Shown in pieces: positions 53,534-62,241 of a stretch of DNA of 64,000 nucleotides (position 1 is its first letter; each line of letters opens with the position of its first letter). The translations under genes and the position numbers were made by a program. A model generated the notes under the pieces. The model was given only the letters and a program-made list of their open reading frames with translations, was not told where the DNA came from and did not search any database. The stretch comes from Natronocalculus amylovorans (lineage in GTDB: Archaea; Halobacteriota; Halobacteria; Halobacteriales; Haloferacaceae), in contig NZ_JAKRVX010000002.1 in NCBI RefSeq assembly GCF_023638035.1, positions 496,001 through 560,000 of the forward strand, written 5' to 3'.

Positions 53534-53697
53534 TGTGGTGTGAGTGCGTTGGTGAACAACGCCGTACCTGAGCTATCTGGTGGATTTATCATAAACGTTT
53601 TCCAACCATGACACACGGTGACACTATATCTAAAGATATGTTGTATATGGAGCTCTCAATAGTCCTACGTACCAAATTCGGCGTTTGAGTCAATACG

Positions 53698-53703
53698 TTT
53701 ATT
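53698..53703 (+). promoter_or_regulatory. TATA-like box of the ArsC-like gene
   Basis: TTTATT is centred about 27 nt before the ATG at 53728. This favours that ATG, and a leaderless mRNA, over the in-frame GTG at 53713. Confidence 0.5.
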
Positions 53704-53727
53704 GGGCTTGTTGTGAAATCTATCGCT

Positions 53728-54189
53728 ATGTCAGAATCCCACGCGTCGGAGTCGAACGACGCAGAGACTGCTGGTGATACAACACGTCTCGCATTCGTCT
53801 GTGTCCAGAATGCAGGCCGCAGCCAAATGTCTGCAGCGTTTGCAGAACGAGAGGTTGAAAGACGAGGGCTAACCAACGTCGAGATTCTTACTGGCGGTAC
53901 ACACCCTGCTGGACACGTCCATAAGGGCGTTGTTGAAACGATGTCCGAGCTTGATATCGATCTCTCAGAAAAAACACCACAAGAGATCTCAACAGAAGCG
54001 CTGGAGTCGTGCAATGTTGTCGCAACAATGGGCTGTTCAACGCTCGAACTGGACGCAGATGACGTGGACGTTCGTGACTGGGCGCTTGAAGATCCGGATG
54101 GCAAAGATCCAGAGCGCGTTCGAGCGATTCGCTCCGAGATTGAAACAAACGTACGCGAACTGTTCGACGAGCTGTTTGACGAAGAGTAG
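53728..54189 (+). CDS. ArsC-like reductase/low-molecular-weight phosphatase
   Basis: A 153-residue protein of the low-molecular-weight tyrosine phosphatase fold. The phosphate loop is CVQNAGRS (Cys25, Arg31), the CX5R pattern with Asn-x-x-Arg-Ser typical of thioredoxin-linked arsenate reductases. A further Cys pair (Cys95 in LESCNVV, Cys103 in TMGCST) could complete the arsenate-reductase cysteine relay, and the acid is Asp122 in WALEDPDG. It therefore reads as arsenate reductase more than phosphatase. No arsB, acr3 or arsR gene is adjacent; an ABC-2 transporter follows. Confidence 0.83.
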   Translation: MSESHASESNDAETAGDTTRLAFVCVQNAGRSQMSAAFAEREVERRGLTNVEILTGGTHPAGHVHKGVVETMSELDIDLSEKTPQEISTEALESCNVVATMGCSTLELDADDVDVRDWALEDPDGKDPERVRAIRSEIETNVRELFDELFDEE

Positions 54190-54241
54190 CACTCACTGTT
54201 GTTTCGCGCGTTTTAACCCGCTCAGCGCCGATTTTCATACA

Positions 54242-55249
54242 ATGACAAACGCACTGGAGATTACCAATCTCCGAAAATCATACGGGGACGTGCAGGCACT
54301 GGATGGTGTCTCACTAACCGTCCCTGAGGGGAGTTTTTTTGGTCTTCTCGGTCCGAACGGAGCAGGAAAAACGACATTTATTAGCATTCTTGTCGGTCTT
54401 GTCCGGAAAAGCGGCGGTGAGGCGCTCGTCTTTGGGCACGATGTTGAAACAGACTACCGTGCAGCCCGTGACGCGATCGGCCTTGCACCACAGGAGTTCA
54501 ACGTCGATCGGTTCTTTCCAATTCACGAGGTGTTAGAACACAAGGCCGGCTACCATGGGATTCCGGCTGCGGAGGCACGCGTCCGTGCTGCAGACGCACT
54601 CAAACGGGTTGGTATCTACGACAAGCGAAACACGCGGTTCGACTGGCTCTCCGGCGGAATGAAGCGTCGATTTATGATCGCACGCGCACTCGTCACCGAG
54701 CCGGAGCTGTTGATTCTTGATGAACCAAGCGCTGGCGTTGATGTGCAACTGCGACGTGATCTATGGGATCTCGTCACCGAACTCAACGAACAAGGGACGA
54801 CGATTCTCCTCACAACACACTATATTGAAGAGGCAGAGCGGCTCTGTGATGAGGTTGCGATTCTTGATTCGGGACGCGTTGTTGCAGTCGCAAGTCCGGA
54901 AGCGCTGAAAGGTCGCGGTGCGGACCATATTACGATCCACCTCCACAACGCCCCACACAGTCGGCCACAGCTATTGGTGGGTGACGATCGCGTCGAATCG
55001 ATCGAGTGGAACGATGACCAACTCATCGTGACGGCACGAGAGGGTGGCCTGATTGCGCCGACACTGGTTCGAGAGCTTGACCGGGAAGGCCTTGAGATCG
55101 TGGATATGGAGATTGCTCGAACCTCGCTCGAGGAGATTTTTGTTGAGATGACACATTCGGGTGTCGATCGAACACCGTCGGACCAAGACGAGAAAGAGCA
55201 CGCAGCACCGATCGCAACGGATGGCGGACACGGAGAGCGTACACAATGA
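54242..55249 (+). CDS. ABC transporter ATP-binding protein (ABC-2 type)
   Basis: A 335-residue ATPase. Walker A is GPNGAGKT (37-44), the signature LSGGMKRR, Walker B LLILDEPSAGVD and the switch His in TTHYIEEAERL. A C-terminal domain of about 100 residues, ending in an acidic His-containing tail, follows the core. It pairs with the permease that overlaps its end by 4 bp (ATGA). It resembles exporters of the DrrA/NatA/Nod type. The substrate is unknown. The ATG at 54242 is the family start; an upstream open frame overlaps the ArsC-like gene and is not real. Confidence 0.93.
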   Translation: MTNALEITNLRKSYGDVQALDGVSLTVPEGSFFGLLGPNGAGKTTFISILVGLVRKSGGEALVFGHDVETDYRAARDAIGLAPQEFNVDRFFPIHEVLEHKAGYHGIPAAEARVRAADALKRVGIYDKRNTRFDWLSGGMKRRFMIARALVTEPELLILDEPSAGVDVQLRRDLWDLVTELNEQGTTILLTTHYIEEAERLCDEVAILDSGRVVAVASPEALKGRGADHITIHLHNAPHSRPQLLVGDDRVESIEWNDDQLIVTAREGGLIAPTLVRELDREGLEIVDMEIARTSLEEIFVEMTHSGVDRTPSDQDEKEHAAPIATDGGHGERTQ

Positions 55250-56055
55250 GCGCGATCGATCGGCTTGCAGCGCGGACACCGCTACCTGTTGGATTTTATA
55301 CGCTCACAAAGCGTGAGATTCTTCGGTATGTCCGACGACCCAAGAATACGTTTGCACCGCCGCTCATCACGAACATTCTCTACTTTTCGGTGTTCGGGGT
55401 TGTCTTGGGTGCGCGGGTTGGTGAGATTATCGGCGTGCCGTATATTCTGTTCATTCTGCCAGGATTGATCGTGTTGGGTGCGATCTCAAACGCATTCGAA
55501 AATGCGTCGTTTTCGATTTTCCACGGCCGATGGAACGAGTATATTCATGAAACGCTTACATCGCCGCTATCGTACACACAGATGGTGTGGGCGTACATCA
55601 TCTCGGCTGCGTTCCGTGGGCTGTTAGTTGGCGTGATTATCGCAGCAGTTGGGGTAGCAATTATCAGCTCGCTTTATCAACCAGTGCCCGTTGAGAACCC
55701 ATTCTATCTCATGGCATTTATGATCGTTATCGTGTTGCTCTTTGCAAGTCTTGGCGTTGTCGGTGGGCTGCTTGCGACTGACTTTGACGATCTGACGATG
55801 ATGAATCAGTTCATCCTGCGGCCGCTGGTGTTCTTCGGCGCGGTCTTTTATTCGCTGAATGATCTGACACCACTGCTTCGAGATATTTCGCTTCTGAACC
55901 CAATGGTGTATATGGTAAACGGAGTTCGATATGGATTCTTGGGCGTTGCAGAGGTCGATCCAAACCTTTCGCTCGCCGTTTTGGCCGGTGCAACCGTTGT
56001 CGTTGCATCGATCGACGTGTGGCTGTTCAAACGCGGCTACGGATTGACTGACTAA
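55246..56055 (+). CDS. ABC-2 type transporter permease
   Basis: A 269-residue permease with six helices and the ABC-2 pattern: an N-terminal cytoplasmic helix (YTLTKREILRYVRRPKNT), then FENASFSIFHGRWNEYIHETL, a conserved coupling segment LTSPLSYTQMVWAYI, and TMMNQFILRPLVFFGAVFYSL. The final LFKRGYGLTD is cytoplasmic. It forms the membrane half of the exporter with the ATPase whose gene it overlaps by 4 bp. Confidence 0.92.
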   Translation: MSAIDRLAARTPLPVGFYTLTKREILRYVRRPKNTFAPPLITNILYFSVFGVVLGARVGEIIGVPYILFILPGLIVLGAISNAFENASFSIFHGRWNEYIHETLTSPLSYTQMVWAYIISAAFRGLLVGVIIAAVGVAIISSLYQPVPVENPFYLMAFMIVIVLLFASLGVVGGLLATDFDDLTMMNQFILRPLVFFGAVFYSLNDLTPLLRDISLLNPMVYMVNGVRYGFLGVAEVDPNLSLAVLAGATVVVASIDVWLFKRGYGLTD

Positions 56056-56112
56056 ATCAACTCGCTTGCTTGGAAGCGAACGGTTTTGTGTGCGTCCCGG
56101 ATTGTCACACGC

Positions 56113-57306
56113 ATGTACCTTCTCCAAAATGGACGGATTCAGACTGCAACGGATACGGGGACCGTTGAGGGTGACCTACTCATTGAAGATGGAGTAATTA
56201 AAGCGATCGAGCCGTCGATCGAACCACCAACTGACGCAACCGTAATTGACGTGGATGGAAGCTACGTCACGCCGGGACTCGTCGAAGCCCATAGCCATGC
56301 GGGGATGGCTGAGTGGGGTGAGCCAGAAGATGGCGATATTAACGAGGGCTCAGATCCAGTGACGCCGGAAGTACACGCACTCGATGGCTTTCACCCCCGA
56401 GATGAGGAGCTCAAGCATGCGTTCCAAAACGGGGTGACAACGGTTTCTGCGCGGATGGGATCAGGGAACGTCATTGGCGGTGTTATCTGCTCGATGAAAA
56501 CGTATGGCCTCACGGCTGATGAGATGTTCATCCAAGAGGATGGAATGAAGGCGGCATTAGGTGAAAATCCCAAGCGGTTCCATGGAAAAGAGCAGAACAG
56601 AGCCCCAAAAACCCGACCGGGTGTTGCAGCACTTCTCCGAAGCGCACTCATGCAGGCAGAGGATTACGTTGAAAAGCGATCGGCTGCAGATAAGAACGGT
56701 GAGCCATTTGATCGTGATCTCGGGATGGAGCATCTGTCACGGGTGCTGACAGATGGGTTCCCGCTCCGAGTACATGCACACAGAGCAGACGACATTATGA
56801 CCGTGTTCAGGATCGCAGATGAGTTCGACCTGTCGGACCTCTCGATCGAGCACGCAACCGAAGGCCATCTCATTGCAGAGGAGTTCCGCAAGCGAGACGT
56901 GCCAGCAATCTGTGGCCCATCACTCTACTCCGGTGCAAAGTATGAGCTCCGAAACATCACCTTCGAGACACCAGCGATCCTTGATCAAGCAGGCGTGAAA
57001 GTTGCAATCCAAACCGATGCACCAGTGCTCCCACAACAGCACCTTGATGTCTGTGTCGCACTTGCCGTGCGTGCAGGCTTCCCACAATCAAAGGCGCTTG
57101 CGTCAGTCACCCGATACCCCGCAGAGATTCTCGGGATCGACGACCGGGTTGGAACATTGGACGTCGGAACTGACGCTGATATTGCAGTCTGGGACGGGCC
57201 GTTCTACCAGTTTGATAGCCAAACTGAGCATGTGTTTGTTGATGGCGAACACGTGTTCGACAGAGCGCAGGACACGGTAGACCCACGCGAGGAGTACGCG
57301 TGGTAA
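56113..57306 (+). CDS. Amidohydrolase, imidazolonepropionase-like
   Basis: A 397-residue metal-dependent amidohydrolase. It has a beta-sandwich at both ends (MYLLQNGRIQTATDTG; DADIAVWDGPFYQ) around a TIM barrel. Metal ligands: His60 and His62 in VEAHSHAGM, a His in LRVHAHRADD, a His in LSIEHATEGH and an Asp in IQTDAPVLP. No carboxylated Lys is evident, as in imidazolonepropionase-type members. The substrate could be a cyclic imide or dipeptide. The pcp gene follows after one base, so the two likely act in the same peptide or amide degradation unit. Confidence 0.88.
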   Translation: MYLLQNGRIQTATDTGTVEGDLLIEDGVIKAIEPSIEPPTDATVIDVDGSYVTPGLVEAHSHAGMAEWGEPEDGDINEGSDPVTPEVHALDGFHPRDEELKHAFQNGVTTVSARMGSGNVIGGVICSMKTYGLTADEMFIQEDGMKAALGENPKRFHGKEQNRAPKTRPGVAALLRSALMQAEDYVEKRSAADKNGEPFDRDLGMEHLSRVLTDGFPLRVHAHRADDIMTVFRIADEFDLSDLSIEHATEGHLIAEEFRKRDVPAICGPSLYSGAKYELRNITFETPAILDQAGVKVAIQTDAPVLPQQHLDVCVALAVRAGFPQSKALASVTRYPAEILGIDDRVGTLDVGTDADIAVWDGPFYQFDSQTEHVFVDGEHVFDRAQDTVDPREEYAW

Positions 57307-57307
57307 G

Positions 57308-57952
57308 ATGACGGTTCTCATTACGGGGTATGAGCCGTTTGGCGAGCATGAAAAGAATCCCACTGCGATGATCGCAGAGCGGCTTGACGGTGAGACGATC
57401 GCTGGTGAGCAGGTTGTTGGCCGGGTGTTGCCGGTTGCGTTTGACGTTGCAGGCGAGCAGCTTCGAGCGTATCTATCCGAGTATACACCGTCAGTGGCGA
57501 TCGCATGTGGGCTCGCCGCGGGCCGATCGGCAGTGAGTGTCGAACGGATTGGCGTGAACGTAAATGATGCAGTGACAACACCGGATAACGCTGGCAACGA
57601 TCCTGTTAATGAACAAATTGCTGTCGGTGGCCCGGCCGCATATCTGTCCACACTTCCGATTGAAACGGTAGTCACCGAACTGCTGGATGCATCGATCCCA
57701 GCGTATGTCTCGAATACTGCCGGAACACACCTGTGCAATAATGCGTTGTACACGCTTGGTTCAGCGATCGAAGACGGTGGATACAACACGAAATTTGGAT
57801 TTCTGCATCTTCCACTGACGACTAAGATGGCAGCAGAAAATGCACACGAAACAGCCGTACGTGGTGCATCCGCAGAGCCAAGCCTACCGCTAGAGCTACA
57901 ACAACGGGCAGTAGAGAGTGCTATTAAAACAGCAGTCACATCAACTGTATAA
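57308..57952 (+). CDS. pcp: Pyrrolidone-carboxylate peptidase
   Basis: Removes N-terminal pyroglutamate from peptides. It is 214 residues with a complete Glu-Cys-His triad: Glu79 in AAGRSAVSVERIGVN, Cys143 in SNTAGTHLCNN and His167 in FGFLHLPL. The N-terminal MTVLITGYEPFGEHEKNPT is the family opening. It is joined to the amidohydrolase by one base, consistent with translation coupling and a shared role in peptide recycling. It converges on a small winged-helix gene with 2 bp between stops. Confidence 0.95.
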   Translation: MTVLITGYEPFGEHEKNPTAMIAERLDGETIAGEQVVGRVLPVAFDVAGEQLRAYLSEYTPSVAIACGLAAGRSAVSVERIGVNVNDAVTTPDNAGNDPVNEQIAVGGPAAYLSTLPIETVVTELLDASIPAYVSNTAGTHLCNNALYTLGSAIEDGGYNTKFGFLHLPLTTKMAAENAHETAVRGASAEPSLPLELQQRAVESAIKTAVTSTV

Positions 57953-57954
57953 GG

Positions 57955-58218
57955 CTACAGTTTTCGTGGCTGATCCGTGAGCGCCTCAAGTCGCTCAATT
58001 CCCTGGTCAGTGATTCGATAGATTATCTCCCCGCTTACCGCTTCAATCAGTCCGCGCTGTGCAAGCGTCTGGCAATGGCGTTCAACAAGTGGAATGTGGA
58101 GCCCGGTGTTGCTAGCGACAAGTGCGGGATACTCCGCTCCAAAGTCTCGCAAGTGTATCAGGACGCGCCGATCGGCATCGTTGAGAACACCTCCGCGCTT
58201 GTCACCATCTATAGACAT
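57955..58218 (-). CDS. Winged-helix transcriptional regulator (PhiH1 repressor-like)
   Basis: An 87-residue winged-helix protein: LNDADRRVLIHLRDFG, then ALVASNTGLHIPLVERHCQTL as the recognition helix region, QRGLIEAVSGEIIYRITDQG as the wing. It resembles the many small haloarchaeal regulators related to the phage PhiH1 repressor. The gene is divergent from the M28 peptidase gene, and the 116-bp gap holds promoters for both. The target is unknown; self-regulation or control of the peptidase is an inference from position only. Confidence 0.85.
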   Translation of the reverse strand: MSIDGDKRGGVLNDADRRVLIHLRDFGAEYPALVASNTGLHIPLVERHCQTLAQRGLIEAVSGEIIYRITDQGIERLEALTDQPRKL

Positions 58219-58334
58219 ATTGTGTCTATTGGTAACACACCTAAATGATCCTTACGGCCTTATACACATCAAATCGGGTTAACATCCACTTCCGGTTTCC
58301 GCACGTTGATACCAGCAGGGATACAGAATGTGGT

Positions 58335-59684
58335 ATGGTTGCACTTCCACCGAACGTTATCGGTGATGCACAGACTAGCACGTTTGCGTGGGACACCCTT
58401 ACGTCGCTAGTTGATGTCGGCGGGCGAATGGCTGGTCAAGACGGCGAAAGGCGTGGTGCTCAGGTTATGAAAGCTGCCTTTAGAGAGGCCGGACTTCGCT
58501 CACCAACGATTGAAGAGTTTGAGATTCCGGGCTGGTGGAGAGCGTCTTCGTCACTGACGATCGACACACCACACGAACGGACACATACTGGAACGCACGA
58601 TGTTATTTCGCTTCCTGGCTCCCCATCCGGCTCCGTTACGGCACCGCTTGTTGATGTCGATGCAGGTGGGTACGACAGTTTTGAGATCGCAGGAGACACG
58701 CTGGAAGGAGCGATCGTCATGGCCTCAAGTGAGACACCAGAGACTGCCGATCGATGGATCCACCGGATGGAAAAGTATTCGAACGCAGTCAACGGAGGCG
58801 CGATCGGATTTATCTTCAGAAATCACATTGATGGCTCATTGCCTCCAACTGGTGAGGTTGGCTACAACAATCGGCCGGGGGCCATTCCAGCGATCGGTGT
58901 CAGCGCAGAGGTTGGAAAGCGGCTGGCGCGGTATGCAGAAACCGATTCGACAACGGTGACGCTGACTACGGAGTGTCGAAACGAGCCAGCATACTCACGA
59001 AATGTTGAAGCACAGCTTGGGCCCGAGTCGGGAGATGCGGTACTGCTTACAGCACATATCGACAGCCACGATATTAGTGACGGAGCCGCAGACAATGCGG
59101 CAGGCTCCGCGATCGTTGCAGAGGTCGGGCGGTTACTTACTGCCGTTGAGTCCGATTTGAAACGTCCAGTGCGATTCATTACGTTTGGAGCCGAAGAGAT
59201 TGGCCTTCGCGGTGCCTACCAGTGGGTTGAGACACACGACCTCTCTGATGTCTCGTGTGTGATCAATATCGATGGTGCAGGCACCTCACGGAATCTCCGG
59301 GTGTATACAAACGGCTTCTGTTCGCTCCAGCGGCTGTTCACTGATGTTACGGACTCGTTCGATGCACCGTTATCAGTGAACCAAACAATCTCACCACACG
59401 GCGATCAGTGGGCATTTGTCCAAGAAGGCGTGCCTGCTGTTATGGCAGGGAGTACCTCAGATGCAAGCGGCCGTGGGTGGGGTCACACCCACGCCGATAC
59501 GATCGATAAACTCGACAGCCGAGATATCCGTGATCTGGCAACATTAGTTGCGGATGCAGTGTATCGAGTGGCAGTAACGGATTGTGAGGTTCCACACAAA
59601 CCACGCGACACAGTTCGTCAACAGATCGATGATGGATATGTCACAGAACTAAAAACAGGTGGTCGGTGGCCGTACGAAAAGTAA
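58335..59684 (+). CDS. M28 family zinc aminopeptidase
   Basis: A 449-residue peptidase. Residues about 25-75 resemble the N-terminal part of PA-domain-containing members, about 100-230 a PA-like insertion (AIVMASSETPETADRWI), and about 235-449 the M28 catalytic domain: HIDSHDISDGAADNAAGSA (two metal ligands), FGAEEIGLRGA (general-base Glu and ligand), VINIDGAG and WGHTHADTIDKLD (His ligand). No signal peptide is seen from this start, so it is probably intracellular. The ATG at 58335 is preferred over 58245 because the extra 30 residues are basic. Confidence 0.88.
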   Translation: MVALPPNVIGDAQTSTFAWDTLTSLVDVGGRMAGQDGERRGAQVMKAAFREAGLRSPTIEEFEIPGWWRASSSLTIDTPHERTHTGTHDVISLPGSPSGSVTAPLVDVDAGGYDSFEIAGDTLEGAIVMASSETPETADRWIHRMEKYSNAVNGGAIGFIFRNHIDGSLPPTGEVGYNNRPGAIPAIGVSAEVGKRLARYAETDSTTVTLTTECRNEPAYSRNVEAQLGPESGDAVLLTAHIDSHDISDGAADNAAGSAIVAEVGRLLTAVESDLKRPVRFITFGAEEIGLRGAYQWVETHDLSDVSCVINIDGAGTSRNLRVYTNGFCSLQRLFTDVTDSFDAPLSVNQTISPHGDQWAFVQEGVPAVMAGSTSDASGRGWGHTHADTIDKLDSRDIRDLATLVADAVYRVAVTDCEVPHKPRDTVRQQIDDGYVTELKTGGRWPYEK

Positions 59685-59778
59685 TATACGCTTAGGTAGG
59701 CCACCCTGCGTAGATTCGATATCAGATTTGATATTTTCAAAGGAGGGGTTTAATATTCCAACCTTATGACTGCCGTAC
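59685..59778 (+). promoter_or_regulatory. Promoter region of transducer 1 with an element shared with transducer 2
   Basis: The 11-mer TGATATTTTCA (59729-59739) lies 39 nt before the ATG. The same 11-mer lies 38 nt before the ATG of the next transducer (62193-62203). A T/A box (GTTTAATA, about 59749) sits some 27 nt before the ATG, suggesting a leaderless mRNA, although AGGAGGGG (59741-59748) also resembles a ribosome site. Confidence 0.55.
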
Positions 59779-62169
59779 ATGCAAAATAACGAGGGCGGTG
59801 AGAATGGGGTTCGCCGCCTCTATGACCAGTTGCGCGGGAGGTATATTTTCAAGATTGCTGCAGCCGTACTGGTTATTGCGACACTGTTGCTTGCGGGGAG
59901 TGCATATGCATTCACACAAACGCAAGCAGAGATTCAATCTGACGCAGAGCAAACGCTGCTGACAGCAGCCGAACGGGAAGCACAAGGGATCGATGGCTGG
60001 ATTTCCGACCGGAATAACGATGTCGTCGCGATCGGATCAACGTTCGATGTTCGATCGGGGAGCGAATCAGCAATCCGATCCACGCTATATCAGTACCAAG
60101 ATGTGCTACCGGATCATGTACGATCGATCCACTACTACAATATGGAGACCGGTGAGGTCGAACTGAGTACACAGCAGAACCGAGAAGGGTTCAATGCAGG
60201 AGACACCGATCGACCATGGGCTGTTGGACCAAACAGCTTTGCTGATGACTCTCATGTGCAGTCATTCGAGCCATACGAGGCGGATGGCGACAAGTTGCTT
60301 GCATTTATGAGTCCAGTTGAGGGACAGGAAACCTATGCTATTGTTCTTATTACCGATCTATCTGCCCGTGGGGGACTGCTTGCCTCACCGATCGATGGCT
60401 CAGTAATGGAGGTAATGTCAACCGAAAGCGGGACCGTCACCATTGCAGAAGATGAAGATGCCATTTTACGCGAGTACTTTGCACTAGATGCACTCTCGCA
60501 TCTACAGTCAGACGTAACAGAGACACGTATTGATACCGTCACAAACGATCACGAACTGATTGATGATTCCGAAATGGTTGTTGCGTCCGTCCCGATCGAA
60601 GAAAAGCCATGGGTCGTAACGATCGCCGCACCACAAAGCAGCATTTATGGAACTGTTGGGACAGTCACACAGAATATTCTATTGTTAGTTGGGATCTCGT
60701 TGGTTGGCCTTATTGTACTTGGGGCAGTCGTCTCTCGTGACATAAACACGTCATTAACAGAGATGACCGGCTACCCGACAGAGATCGAATCCGGGAATCT
60801 CGATGTCAATATTGATCAGTCACGAACCGATGAGTTTGGGCAGCTTGCGGTACTTTTTGTTCGAATTAGAGAGACACTCAAAGAGCAGCTTTCCGAAGTT
60901 GAAGCACAAGCACAAGCCGCAGAAGAAGCAAAATCAGACGCAGAAGGGTTTGCGGCGCATCTTGAAGAGAAGGCCAAAGCGTACGAATCGGTCATGGATG
61001 AGTGCCGCGATGGTGACCTTACCCGGCGGCTGGATCCAGAGTCGGAAAGTGAGGCACTCGAACAGATCGCACAGTCATTCAATGGGATGCTCGAAGAGTG
61101 GCAAGAGACAATTATCTCTGTGCAACAGTTTGCGACAGACGTTGAATCGTCAAATCAGACGCTTGTCTCAAACATCAATGACGTGAACGACAAAAGTACC
61201 GAGGTTGCGTCGTCGATCGATGAGATTGCACACGGTGCTGACGAACAGCAATCGAACCTTGATCAGATTGCCGGAGAGATGAACAACCTTTCTGCAACGA
61301 TTGAAGAGATTGCCTCCTCGTCGGAAGCCGTTGCGGAAACGTCCGAAGAGGCGGTTTCGTCCGTCGATTCAAGCAAAGAAGACGCTGAAGCGGCAATTGC
61401 AGAAATCAGAGGGATCAAAACACAAGCGGACGAGACCGTGGATGCGATCGAGAGACTTGATCAGCGTGTAACCGATATCGGCGACATTACGGACTTCATC
61501 AGTGACGTTGCAGAGCAGACGAACATCCTTGCACTCAACGCATCGATCGAAGCCGCACGCGCAGGTGAGGCCGGTGCTGGGTTTGCGGTCGTTGCAGATG
61601 AGGTCAAATCGCTGGCTGGGGAAACCCAAGAAGCAGCCGATGAGATCGAAGCAATTGTCGATGACCTGCAAGCGCAGACGGATCAAACAGTCCAAGAGTT
61701 CGAGACTGTCCACACGCGCGTTGAGCGAGGAATCGATGTTATTGAGAACGCCAACGATTCACTTGAAACAGTGTCCGAACACGTTCGGGAGACGAATTCA
61801 AACATTCAAGATATTAACCAGTCAACCGAAACGCAGGCAGTCTCGACCGAAGAGGTTGCGTCTACGGTTGATGATGTCGTGACGATCTCTGAGGAATCAA
61901 CAGCCGAGGCTCGATCGGTTACATCCGCAGCCGAACAACAGCGAGTGGTACTTGATGATGTCGTAGATCGAACTGCCGTGCTTTCCGATCGGGTTGCAGC
62001 ACTCGGCGAGCAACTCTCGCAGTTTATTGTGGAAGAGAAACCGGAGCAGGAGTTGACAGAGAGCACCGAGGTATTGCCTGTGGGGGATGTGGACGAACAG
62101 AATGAACAGCATGGATTAGGCCCACAAACGGCCTCAATATCAACAGATGGTGGGACCAAAAATACGTAG
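59779..62169 (+). CDS. Methyl-accepting chemotaxis transducer (Htr), sensor domain type
   Basis: A 796-residue transducer. Helix 1 lies at about 23-45, a Cache-like extracellular sensor domain at about 50-290 ([41 protein letters not shown]), helix 2 at about 295-317 and HAMP at about 318-372 ([21 protein letters not shown]). A second linker leads to the signalling hairpin, whose conserved tip [20 protein letters not shown] is at about 574-593. Methylatable Glu/Gln heptads flank it. The acidic tail has no CheR docking pentapeptide that I can identify. It senses an outside signal, unknown here, and controls CheA. Confidence 0.94.
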   Translation: MQNNEGGENGVRRLYDQLRGRYIFKIAAAVLVIATLLLAGSAYAFTQTQAEIQSDAEQTLLTAAEREAQGIDGWISDRNNDVVAIGSTFDVRSGSESAIRSTLYQYQDVLPDHVRSIHYYNMETGEVELSTQQNREGFNAGDTDRPWAVGPNSFADDSHVQSFEPYEADGDKLLAFMSPVEGQETYAIVLITDLSARGGLLASPIDGSVMEVMSTESGTVTIAEDEDAILREYFALDALSHLQSDVTETRIDTVTNDHELIDDSEMVVASVPIEEKPWVVTIAAPQSSIYGTVGTVTQNILLLVGISLVGLIVLGAVVSRDINTSLTEMTGYPTEIESGNLDVNIDQSRTDEFGQLAVLFVRIRETLKEQLSEVEAQAQAAEEAKSDAEGFAAHLEEKAKAYESVMDECRDGDLTRRLDPESESEALEQIAQSFNGMLEEWQETIISVQQFATDVESSNQTLVSNINDVNDKSTEVASSIDEIAHGADEQQSNLDQIAGEMNNLSATIEEIASSSEAVAETSEEAVSSVDSSKEDAEAAIAEIRGIKTQADETVDAIERLDQRVTDIGDITDFISDVAEQTNILALNASIEAARAGEAGAGFAVVADEVKSLAGETQEAADEIEAIVDDLQAQTDQTVQEFETVHTRVERGIDVIENANDSLETVSEHVRETNSNIQDINQSTETQAVSTEEVASTVDDVVTISEESTAEARSVTSAAEQQRVVLDDVVDRTAVLSDRVAALGEQLSQFIVEEKPEQELTESTEVLPVGDVDEQNEQHGLGPQTASISTDGGTKNT

Positions 62170-62241
62170 TCACTGTGTGTAAATATCGCACATGATATTT
62201 TCACCCACGGGCTTATTGGTATTCTGTTATCCTGTTTCGAT
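62170..62241 (+). promoter_or_regulatory. Spacer and promoter of transducer 2
   Basis: A 72-bp gap after transducer 1. It contains TGATATTTTCA (62193-62203), identical to the element before transducer 1, and a GGGCTTATTG box (about 62209-62218) roughly 27 nt before the ATG at 62242. The second gene therefore probably has its own start site. Confidence 0.5.

Larger units (their letters stand above)
53156..53727. other. 572-bp stretch without a convincing gene; GC-rich first half
   Basis: This is the only long gap. From about 53180 to 53460 base composition is near 60-63 percent GC by hand count, above the surroundings, while no frame reads as an acidic haloarchaeal protein. An inverted repeat GTAACACC (53400-53407) / GGTGTTAC (53436-53443) could close a hairpin around a 28-nt loop. 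A 53-codon frame (53533 to 53372, minus strand) is listed separately. I looked for RNase P and SRP RNA consensus motifs and did not find them. The second half is AT-richer and probably holds the promoter of the ArsC-like gene. A structured RNA is possible. Confidence 0.4.

Noticed and set aside
53160-53600. RNase P RNA or SRP RNA gene
   Set aside because: I looked on both strands for the archaeal RNase P GAAAGUCC-type region and the SRP GGUCAGG/GGAAGGAAGCAG-type loop and saw neither; a computed search would be decisive.
53930-54241. N-terminal extension of the ABC ATPase over the ArsC-like gene
   Set aside because: It is a basic, Ser/Cys-rich shadow of the ArsC-like gene; the ATPase family begins at 54242.
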